Shown: piece after piece, positions 18,823 to 25,873 of the stretch
How the letters are laid out: every line of letters starts with the position of its first letter
How positions within the stretch are numbered: the stretch's first letter is position 1
DNA from: Streptomyces sp. NRRL B-1347
Lineage (GTDB): Bacteria; Actinomycetota; Actinomycetes; Streptomycetales; Streptomycetaceae
Length of the DNA stretch: 64,000 nt
Assembly: GCF_000720325.1 (NCBI RefSeq)
Contig: NZ_JOJM01000023.1
Location: 1-64,000 of the forward strand
Direction: 5' to 3'
Notes under the pieces: model-generated
The model's input: the letters and a program-made list of their open reading frames with translations, nothing else
The model's database searches: none
Told to the model about the DNA's origin: nothing
Position numbers and translations under genes: made by a program

Positions 18823-19153
18823 GGTGATGCCTCCTCCTTGCGAAACCCGTCGTGCACGGGGGAAAGAGCCACCCGTCGTGCACGCTGAAAGAGCCGCCCG
18901 GAAGGCCGCGTCGGGCATCGCTGAATTCCGCCGGTGCCAACGGTGTTGGCGAGTGGCACCGACGGGATCGGACGCGCGCCGCGGCACGGTGAATTGCTCC
19001 GTGGAAGTGCCCCGATGATCGTGCGGAAATGCGCGTGGAAATCCGTGAGGACCTCTGTCCGCACGTCGTGCGGGATATCGCGGGGCACTTCCTGGTATCC
19101 GGGATGTCCGGCCGGGTAACGTTACCACCGGACGTCGGACGACGGTGCCGGGC
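18823..19153. other. Intergenic region between ferredoxin and LuxR gene
   Basis: No gene is supported. Besides the ferredoxin ribosome site it contains a duplicated stretch (CCCGTCGTGCACG at about 18847 and 18872) and a 12-bp palindrome at 19115-19126. Confidence 0.5.
19115..19126. promoter_or_regulatory. GGTAACGTTACC palindrome
   Basis: A perfect 12-bp palindrome 28 bases beyond the LuxR gene's stop and upstream of the ferredoxin. It could be an operator for the ferredoxin transcript. Confidence 0.35.
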
Positions 19154-20452
19154 TCAGTAGTCGGCGCTCGAAATCCGGCTCCACGTACGCGTGAGTTCGA
19201 CGCGCGAGGCCACGTTCATCTTGCGGAAGATCTTCTTGAGGTGGAAAGCCACCGTGTGCCCGGAGATGAAAAGCCGCTCACCGACCTGGGAGTTCGTGAA
19301 GCCCTGGCTCACCAGCTCGGCCACGGCCACCTCCGAATTGGTGAGAGAGCCGACCTTCACGCTGTCGTGGGCGGCGTACTGCGGATAGCGGCCGCGCCGC
19401 ACTCCCAGTGACCTGAGCCTGCTCACGACCCGGCGGGCATCGCGCGGGGCCGAGGACTTCGAGTATCCGTCCACCGCCCGTTCGAGGACGTCCACCGCCC
19501 GGTCGCGGTCCTGCCGGGTGTCCGCGAGCAGCTTTCCGGCGTCTTCGTAGGCGGACGCGCCCGCCCACAGATCCCGGTGTGCCTCGGCCGCGGCGATCAG
19601 GAATTCCGGATTCTCGGCCACCAGCCCGTCGGCGTGCGTTCCCGCCGCCTCCACGGAACGGATCCCGCGGTTGCGCGCGGCGAGTTCGGACGCCTCGGCC
19701 GCCACCCGCTTGGCGAGGACCTCGTCGCCCAGCTTCCGCGCGGCCCGGACGAGCCAGGCGGCGGCGGCCGGCTGCGCGGCAAGGAGCTCCAGGATGAGCT
19801 GGTCGTCGGTGATGATGCCGACGACGAGGTGGGCGGCGCTCGGCGCACCGCCCTGCACCTCCAGGAGCTGGGCCGCCGCCCAGGCGCACTGGCTGGGGCG
19901 GTGGATCGTCTGCCCGAGGAGGGCGTCGTCCCGGAGCTGATTGGCGAAGTCCGAGCTCACGCTCATGTTGCCCTGCCTGAGGGCGCTGAGCGCCATCACG
20001 GCGTGCGCCTCGGGGAGCAGACAGGTGAGGCCCAGCTGCTGTGCCTCGCGCACCCCCTTCTCCGCCAGGTCGACAGCGGTGTCGATGTCCCCCTGGGTGA
20101 AGGCGAGTTCCGCCGCGCACGTCAGCGAGGCCGCGACCAGACCGCCGGACGTCGTGGTGCCGGCCGTCAGCTCCTCCACGCCGGCGAGTACGCGTGCTCC
20201 GGCCGCCGGTTCGCGGATTCTCACCAGGAGGGCGGAGTGCCAGATCCTGGCGAGGCCCACACATTTCCCCGAGCACTCCGGTTGTGTTTTCCCGGCTCTT
20301 TCCGCAAGGCGCAGGCCTTCTGTGAGATCGCCGCGCGACCAGGCGGAAAAGGAGAGTGTGGCAAGCCGAACGGTTTCGCAGGAGCTGTTCTCGCAGGCCC
20401 CCATGACGTACAGGGAAGGCGGCAGCTGCAGGCGGAACGGTGAATCGAGCAT
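19154..20452 (-). CDS. LuxR-type transcriptional regulator, candidate cluster activator
   Basis: A 432-aa regulator with a C-terminal LuxR helix-turn-helix (SEVAVAELVSQGFTNSQVGE followed by ISGHTVAFHLKKIFRKM, roughly residues 365-420). The N-terminal 350 residues look like TPR-type helices as in the back half of large LAL regulators, but there is no Walker A ATPase domain. The ATG at 20452 has AGGAG five bases upstream; a GTG at 20455 is also in frame. It is the best candidate to bind the RifZ-like boxes found upstream of rifK, the P450s, the methyltransferases and rifJ, and would then be a positive pathway regulator. Binding is inferred from the motif only. Confidence 0.88.
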   Translation of the reverse strand: MLDSPFRLQLPPSLYVMGACENSSCETVRLATLSFSAWSRGDLTEGLRLAERAGKTQPECSGKCVGLARIWHSALLVRIREPAAGARVLAGVEELTAGTTTSGGLVAASLTCAAELAFTQGDIDTAVDLAEKGVREAQQLGLTCLLPEAHAVMALSALRQGNMSVSSDFANQLRDDALLGQTIHRPSQCAWAAAQLLEVQGGAPSAAHLVVGIITDDQLILELLAAQPAAAAWLVRAARKLGDEVLAKRVAAEASELAARNRGIRSVEAAGTHADGLVAENPEFLIAAAEAHRDLWAGASAYEDAGKLLADTRQDRDRAVDVLERAVDGYSKSSAPRDARRVVSRLRSLGVRRGRYPQYAAHDSVKVGSLTNSEVAVAELVSQGFTNSQVGERLFISGHTVAFHLKKIFRKMNVASRVELTRTWSRISSADY

Positions 20453-20871
20453 CACATCTCCTGTCGGTGGATCATCACTAACGCCTGGTGGTCCGCGCGC
20501 GGTTCCGGCAGCGCCGACCGTGGGAAGTGTGCACAGGAACGGTTGCAGTTATGGCGGACAGGTGCGCAAGGGGGCGCGCGCCACCACTATGTGACGCCTC
20601 GTCGACTACCGCGTGGCGCCGGCTTCGCCGACCGAAGGCGGGCAGACATGCCGCAGGGGCGGCACGAGTCGGTGCCGACGAGGGGGAACTGGCTGGAGGG
20701 GGGTGGGGGCTCAAGTTGCATCTGACATGTTCCGATGATCCAACGTTAAGCCCCGGAAGTGCAGGAGCACTTCAGCGGAGATGAAGCATAATTTCAAAGC
20801 TGCGGCAGGGCCTCAGAGGTGTCGCTTGCGATTTGACCGATTTTGCAGCGATCTTCCCGGGGGCAGCTTTC

Positions 20872-20905
20872 CTGTGGCCAATTCCTTACTGTGGCCAGTT
20901 TCTTA
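20872..20905. repeat. 17-bp tandem direct repeat
   Basis: Two abutting copies, CTGTGGCCAATTCCTTA and CTGTGGCCAGTTTCTTA, differ at two positions. They lie in the control region between the two regulators. Confidence 0.7.
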
Positions 20906-21411
20906 CCTTAGCCGCAGCGCGGGGACTTACGGGCGAGTAACCCTCGCATTCGCGCCTGCTTCGTCAACTCCGGCGCGCCGTGGGGCGGTCGGGGCGCGCG
21001 GGGATAGGGGCTTACGGGGTCTTTGCAGGATGATCTTGGTGTGGCACGGTGGGTGCCTGCGCGATCACGTCCGGGTGTGCCGCCCGGGCGGAAGTGGGCT
21101 GGTGGGGCGCGCAGTTCGGCCCGGCCGGATCGACGGGTGAGTCAGGTGCGGACCTTGCGGCAGCCATGTGCGGAGTGACCGTCCGGGACGGGGTGGACCT
21201 TGTGCGTGAAGTGGCCCGCGGAGCGGCCCGGGGAGCGGCGTCCGGCGGTGGCGCGAAAGGCCTCGGTGCTCACCGGGAACCCGGTCGGGACCGGCGGCAA
21301 CAACGCCACCGCCCGTATCCAGGGTGTCCTGCGTGCCGACGGCGACAACTGCCCCGCGACGCCCGCAAGTTCACTCAAGCAAAATTCAAGCCGGAACTAC
21401 AGCTACCGTTT

Positions 21412-21497
21412 CGGAGCAATAGCAGCCGGGTAGGTCTTCAGGTCGGATCAATAGGGGGCGGGTAGTTCGGATCGAGGCAAGAGGAGCCGGGTAGGTC
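21412..21497 (+). promoter_or_regulatory. Triple direct repeat, likely OmpR-type operator
   Basis: Three units each begin CGGA(G/T)C and end CGGGTAG(G/T)TC; the ends start at 21427, 21459 and 21488. The 29-32 base spacing places them on about the same DNA face. The last lies 26 bases before the start of the response-regulator gene, suggesting autoregulation. Confidence 0.6.
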
Positions 21498-21522
21498 ATC
21501 AGTATTTCTGGAGGGAAGCGTT

Positions 21523-22254
21523 TTGGGAAAGCCATCCACACGCGTTCTGCTGGTAAGCAATGATGCGCGTCTGAGCACTGCCCTGCACCACCCACCGCTC
21601 CCCGCGAAGTACTTCGTCATCTCGGTGCCGACCAGCACGCAGGCCCTGGAGAACTTCGGCGATTTCGACCTCTTGCTGCTCGACTCCTCCACACCCGGTA
21701 TGGACAGCCACGAGGTGTGCAAAAGAATCCGCAACCAGGCGTCGGTGCCCATCATCATCCTCGGCCCCTGCGTGAATGAGATCGACCGGGTACTGGCGCT
21801 GAACGCCGGGGCGGACTACTGCGTGGTGAAATCGGACTCGCTCCACGAGTTGCAGGCGAGCATGGACGCCGTCATGCGGCGCTCGTCCCCCTGTCCGACC
21901 GGTCAGAATGCTCCGGGGTCAGCCGCTCAGGGCGGCGAGATCCTGGTCGCCGGGCCGCTGCGGCTGAATCCGCGCAACCGGGACGTGACCTTGGCGGGAC
22001 GGCCGGTCAGGCTTACCCCCAAGGAGTTCGATCTGCTCGCCATGCTGATGGAGGATCCGGACACCCTGCACACCCGCAAGGCCATCATCGCGCGGGTGTG
22101 GAACGAGCACTGGTTCGGCTCGACTCGGACCCTGGACGTCCATATCGGGGCGCTGCGTCAGAAACTCGGTTCCTACGAATGGATCGAGACCAAACGCGGG
22201 ATCGGATTCCGGCTCGGCACGGTGCCGGTGCCCGGTGCCCGGGACTCGCCGTAG
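21523..22254 (+). CDS. OmpR/PhoB-family response regulator, atypical receiver
   Basis: A 243-aa regulator with an N-terminal receiver-like domain (about 1-125) and a C-terminal winged-helix DNA-binding domain of the OmpR type (about 145-240). The receiver keeps the phosphoacceptor-type Asp (LLLLDSS) and the Lys (VVKSD), but the first acidic pair is reduced to SND and the conserved Thr/Ser strand reads ILGPC. No histidine kinase is nearby, so it may act without phosphorylation. The TTG start at 21523 has GGAGGG seven bases upstream. It converges on rifJ with a nine-base gap and is likely a cluster-situated regulator. Confidence 0.88.
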   Translation: MGKPSTRVLLVSNDARLSTALHHPPLPAKYFVISVPTSTQALENFGDFDLLLLDSSTPGMDSHEVCKRIRNQASVPIIILGPCVNEIDRVLALNAGADYCVVKSDSLHELQASMDAVMRRSSPCPTGQNAPGSAAQGGEILVAGPLRLNPRNRDVTLAGRPVRLTPKEFDLLAMLMEDPDTLHTRKAIIARVWNEHWFGSTRTLDVHIGALRQKLGSYEWIETKRGIGFRLGTVPVPGARDSP

Positions 22255-22263
22255 CCGTGGGCA

Positions 22264-22755
22264 TCACGGCCGCGTCTGCCCGCCGACCTTGCCGTTCGAG
22301 CCGCGCGGGCTCCGCGGGGCCGCCGCGGTGAGGTGCAACAGGGCGCGGGCGGCCAGGCGATAGCCGAAGGCCCCAAGACCGACCACGACTCCGCTCGCCA
22401 ACGGAGCGATCACCGACTCGTGGCGGAATTGCTCGCGGGCCCACACGTTACTGAGATGCACTTCGACCCACGGCGGCGCATAGCTCGCCAGCGCGTCGCG
22501 CAGACTCCATCCCGCAATCATGAGGGCGCCCGGATTGACGATGGCACCGACCGTGCTCTCGCCGTGCCGGTGAATCGCGCCGACGAGATCTCCTTCCGAA
22601 TCGTGCTGGACGGAGAGGACTTCCCATCCCCGGGCCCGCACTTCATCGGCGACCGCCGCCTCGATGTCGGCGAGCGTATCGGTGCCGTATATCTCGGGCT
22701 CACGTCGGCCCAGAACGCCCAGGTTGGGTCCGTTGAGGAGCAGCACGACACTCAA
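22264..22755 (-). CDS. rifJ: AminoDHQ dehydratase (type II dehydroquinase family)
   Basis: Dehydrates aminoDHQ to aminodehydroshikimate, the AHBA synthase substrate. The 163-aa protein is a type II dehydroquinase with the catalytic Tyr23 in GRREPEIYG, Asn74 in NPGAL, and His100 in VEVHLSN. The loop that in housekeeping enzymes carries a substrate-binding His reads NPGALMIAG here, a possible adaptation to the amino substrate. A TTG start at 22755 is favoured by GAGG six bases upstream and family length. It completes the AHBA set found in this window. Confidence 0.9.
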   Translation of the reverse strand: MSVVLLLNGPNLGVLGRREPEIYGTDTLADIEAAVADEVRARGWEVLSVQHDSEGDLVGAIHRHGESTVGAIVNPGALMIAGWSLRDALASYAPPWVEVHLSNVWAREQFRHESVIAPLASGVVVGLGAFGYRLAARALLHLTAAAPRSPRGSNGKVGGQTRP

Positions 22756-22841
22756 GGGGAACCTCGCTATTCCTTGGGAAGGCAGACGGTCGGCGAACCG
22801 GGGACCGCTCCCCATAATCGGCGATCCCGGGCACCGCACAC

Positions 22842-22859
22842 CATCATCAGAATTGATAG
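22842..22859 (-). promoter_or_regulatory. Possible RifZ-type LuxR box upstream of rifJ
   Basis: On the minus strand CTATC-AATTCTGA-TGATG keeps the spacing but departs from the consensus at two positions and lacks the inner GAG. It ends 86 bases before the rifJ start. Confidence 0.35.
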
Positions 22860-22910
22860 TTCCGGTGGCGCGCGGGAGCGGCCGACGTGCTGCGCGGCAG
22901 GGCGGACAAC

Positions 22911-22934
22911 AGGTCTACCAGCATGGGTAGACCT
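22911..22934. promoter_or_regulatory. AGGTCTACC inverted repeat, likely operator
   Basis: Perfect 9-bp arms AGGTCTACC and GGTAGACCT with a six-base spacer, in the divergent region between rifJ and the DUF5988 gene. The CTACC element resembles half of the LuxR box. Confidence 0.5.
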
Positions 22935-23314
22935 GGGTGTCGAGGCGATTGCGGACGCCCGCGCGTATACCACTCCGCGTACCCGCCGCGTACGCTGGCG
23001 GCAACTCCTTGACGGAGCGGGGGAGACGGGGGAACGGGGGTTGATGGCTTTCGGCCGAGCGATCCGGTGCGACGGTCCGCACCGGCACGGCTTCACGGCA
23101 CAGGACGGCACGGAACAGAACGGCACGGCGCGGTGCGGCACCACGACAGGGAAGCCGTCTTCCCGCAGGGAAATGATCTCCTCATTCCGAAGTCGTCCGC
23201 GCGCTCACGACCGGCGCGCAATTCGAGGTCGGGAATGGCGCACGCCGACGGAGTGCGCGCGCCGGGTGATCGCCCTCCCGCTGACCCGGGGCCCTTGAGC
23301 CGACGAGCCGCACA

Positions 23315-23378
23315 CCGGTGTCCCCGCGCTCCGGTGTCCCCGCGCTCCGGTGTCCCCGCGCTCCGGTGTCCCCGCACT
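23315..23378. repeat. Four tandem 16-bp repeats
   Basis: CCGGTGTCCCCGCGCT is repeated four times end to end (the last copy has one change). It lies about 110 bases upstream of the DUF5988 gene; function unknown. Confidence 0.85.
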
Positions 23379-23489
23379 CCGGACGGACCGGGTCCGGGGC
23401 AGGGTGCGCCTCCCGCCGCAACCACCTCTCCAGAACCCCAAGTTCAGCGCGACAACCGGAACCGGCAGCCCAGAAGGTGAGGACGAACC

Positions 23490-23714
23490 ATGGTCGACCA
23501 CGGCACTCCCAACGTATTCCTCAGCGGCGGCTCTCGTTCGTTGATCACGGACGAGGACCGACTGCACTATCTGCCGGACCTCAGCGTGGACAAGGTCAAG
23601 GTGCTCTGCGGCAACCGCTACGAGCACTTCGAGGCCAGCTCCGAGACGACCCGCGTCGACGACCGCGAACTGCGCGTCTTCGTATGGACCCAGCGCACGT
23701 ACGTCGCGGAGTGA
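23490..23714 (+). CDS. DUF5988-family small protein
   Basis: A 74-aa protein with the pattern I recall for DUF5988: an N-terminal NVFLSGG stretch, a central YEHFEAS segment and a C-terminal VFVWTQRTYVAE. Such proteins often sit in Streptomyces natural-product clusters, but no function is known to me. It is not an MbtH protein, since the MbtH Trp signature is absent. The ATG follows GGTGAGGA. A strong hairpin follows directly, so it is a single-gene transcript. Confidence 0.75.
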   Translation: MVDHGTPNVFLSGGSRSLITDEDRLHYLPDLSVDKVKVLCGNRYEHFEASSETTRVDDRELRVFVWTQRTYVAE

Positions 23715-23720
23715 GGCGGC

Positions 23721-23754
23721 GGGCCCTCCCCGGCCGGGACGCGGGGGAGGGCCC
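23721..23754. terminator. Hairpin terminator after DUF5988 gene
   Basis: A perfect 11-bp stem (GGGCCCTCCCC and GGGGAGGGCCC) with a 12-base loop starts six bases after the stop codon. No T run, as is common in Streptomyces. Confidence 0.75.
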
Positions 23755-23869
23755 ACCGCGCGCCGGGGCGGCTTGTCCGGGCGGGCGGCCGTGTGCCAGA
23801 TTTCGATGGTGCGCGCGTGCGCACATTCTGTGACCGATCTGTGCACACCATGCAGAGCGAAGGGACGTA

Positions 23870-25726
23870 ATGAGCACCGAGACGCTGGAGTTTCAGGCGG
23901 AAGCGCGGCAGCTGCTGCAGTTGATGGTCCACTCGATCTACTCGAACAAGGACATCTTCCTGCGCGAGCTGATCTCCAACGCCTCCGACGCCTTGGACAA
24001 ACGGCGCCTCGCCGGCCTGACCGATGACTCCCTGCGGGCCGACGACCTGCACATCGAGATCGAGGCGGACGGCGAGGCCCGCACCCTGACCGTGCGGGAC
24101 AACGGCATCGGCATGTCGCGCGAGGACGTGGTGGGGCTCATCGGCACCATCGCCCGGTCCGGCACGGCCGAGACCCTGCGCCGCCTCAAGGAGAACAAGG
24201 AGAGCAAGGGGGCCGCGGAGAGCGGGGCGTCGGCGGAGCTGATCGGCCAGTTCGGCGTCGGCTTCTACTCCGTTTTCATGGTCGCCGACAAGGTCAGCCT
24301 GCTCACCCGCAAGGCCGGGGCGGAGCAGGGCGTCCGCTGGGAGTCGGACGGCGACGGCACGTACACCATCGAGACCGTCGAGGACGCGCCGGAAGGCACC
24401 TCGGTGACCGTCCAGCTGCGCCCGGCGGACGAAGAGGACGCGCTGTACGACTACGCCGACGACCGGAAGATCCGGGAGATCGTCAAGCGCTACTCGGACT
24501 TCATCTCGTTCCCCATCCGGATGGGCGACGAGACCCTCAACTCGATGAAGGCGCTCTGGGCGCGGCCCCGGTCCGAGGTCAAGGACGAGGAGTACCGGGA
24601 GTTCTACCGGCACGTCAGCCACGACTGGACGGACCCGCTCGACGTCATCCAGATGAGGGCGGAGGGCACCTTCGAGTACGAGGCCCTGCTCTTCATCCCG
24701 TCGCGCGCCCCGCACGACCTCTTCCAGCGCGACGCCCGCCACGGCATCCAGCTGTACGTCAAGCGCGTGTTCATCATGGACGACACCCGCGAGCTGCTGC
24801 CCGACCACCTCCGCTTCGTCAAGGGAGTCGTGGACGCGGCCGACCTGTCGCTGAACATCTCCCGCGAGATCCTCCAGCAGGACCGGCACATCCAGCTGAT
24901 CCGCCGCCGCCTCGCGAAGAAGGTCCTGGCCACGGTCAAGGACCTCATGAAGAACGACGCCGAGAAGTACCGCACGTTCTGGCGCGAGTTCGGGCCCGCC
25001 GTCAAGGAGGGCCTGCTCGACAGGTCCGAGGACCACAAGGCGATCCTCGACATCGCGTCCTTCGGCTCCACCGCGGGCGACGAGCCCACCACCCTGGCCG
25101 ACTACGTCGCCCGGATGAAGGACGGCCAGGACAAGATCTACTTCATGACCGGCGAGAGCCGCGCGCAGGTCGAGAACTCCCCGCACCTGGAGGCCTTCAG
25201 GGCCAAGGAGTACGAGGTCCTGCTGCTCACCGACCCGGTGGACGAGATCTGGGTCGAGGGGGTGGGGGACTACGAGGGCAAGGAGTTCCAGTCCGTCACG
25301 CGGGGCGCGGTCGACCTGCCCGCCGACGAGGAGCTGTCGGAGGAGGAGTCCGGCACCTACGCGCCGCTGCTCGGCTGGCTCAAGGAGACCCTCGACGACG
25401 TGAAGGACGTACGGCTCACCACCCGTCTGACCAGCTCGCCCGCGTGCCTCGTCAGTGACGCCGAGGGCCTGACGCCGACGCTGGAGAAGATGTACAAGGC
25501 GATGGGCCAGGAGGTCCCGGCGGTCAAGCGGATCCTGGAGCTGAACCCCGAGCACCCGCTGGTCACCGGCCTCAGGTCCGCGCACGAGCAGCGCGCCGAC
25601 GCCCCGGAGCTGACCGAGACGGCCGAGCTGCTCTACGGCACCGCCCTGCTCGCGGAAGGCGGCGACCTGGCGGACCCGGCGCGCTTCGCCAAGCTGCTCG
25701 CGGACCGCCTCGCCAGGACGGTGTGA
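23870..25726 (+). CDS. htpG: Hsp90-family chaperone HtpG
   Basis: A full-length (618 aa) bacterial Hsp90: the N-terminal GHKL ATPase domain has the ELISNASDAL, DNGIGM (Asp77) and GQFGVGFYS motifs, followed by the middle domain and the C-terminal dimerisation domain. It folds client proteins in the cytoplasm with ATP. The position equivalent to yeast Asn92 in the nucleotide/geldanamycin pocket is Leu90, and yeast Glu88 corresponds to Asp86. The gene stands alone, downstream of the DUF5988 terminator, at the edge of an ansamycin cluster, which raises the question of a self-resistance role. Confidence 0.97.
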   Translation: MSTETLEFQAEARQLLQLMVHSIYSNKDIFLRELISNASDALDKRRLAGLTDDSLRADDLHIEIEADGEARTLTVRDNGIGMSREDVVGLIGTIARSGTAETLRRLKENKESKGAAESGASAELIGQFGVGFYSVFMVADKVSLLTRKAGAEQGVRWESDGDGTYTIETVEDAPEGTSVTVQLRPADEEDALYDYADDRKIREIVKRYSDFISFPIRMGDETLNSMKALWARPRSEVKDEEYREFYRHVSHDWTDPLDVIQMRAEGTFEYEALLFIPSRAPHDLFQRDARHGIQLYVKRVFIMDDTRELLPDHLRFVKGVVDAADLSLNISREILQQDRHIQLIRRRLAKKVLATVKDLMKNDAEKYRTFWREFGPAVKEGLLDRSEDHKAILDIASFGSTAGDEPTTLADYVARMKDGQDKIYFMTGESRAQVENSPHLEAFRAKEYEVLLLTDPVDEIWVEGVGDYEGKEFQSVTRGAVDLPADEELSEEESGTYAPLLGWLKETLDDVKDVRLTTRLTSSPACLVSDAEGLTPTLEKMYKAMGQEVPAVKRILELNPEHPLVTGLRSAHEQRADAPELTETAELLYGTALLAEGGDLADPARFAKLLADRLARTV

Positions 25727-25873
25727 CCCGTCCGTCAAGGGGAGGGCGGGACGCGTGATGCGGGGGTGCGGGCCTTCATGAGCTGTTAACTGTACGTAGC
25801 TAGATCGTACTTGACCGTAATTGTCAGAGGGTGATTGGCTGCTTGCTCCCCGTCATCGACGCGAGAGCAAGCC

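Larger units (their letters stand above)
20456..21522. other. Long intergenic region between divergent regulators
   Basis: About 1.07 kb without a supported gene; the short frames here have no ribosome site or recognisable product. It is less GC-rich than its surroundings. It holds a 17-bp tandem repeat (20872-20905) and three 30-bp-spaced direct repeats next to the OmpR-type gene. It probably carries the promoters of both regulators. Confidence 0.6.
22756..23489. other. Intergenic region between rifJ and DUF5988 gene
   Basis: No gene is supported in these 0.73 kb. It holds a weak LuxR-type box, a 24-bp inverted repeat and four 16-bp tandem repeats. Confidence 0.6.

Noticed and set aside
21200..21433. 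A possible 77-aa gene before the OmpR-type regulator
   Set aside because: No ribosome site, no recognised motif, and its end runs into the direct repeats.
23315..23378. CRISPR array
   Set aside because: The 16-bp units abut without spacers and no cas genes are present.
23490..23714. MbtH-like protein
   Set aside because: The conserved Trp and Pro signature of MbtH proteins is missing; the pattern fits DUF5988.
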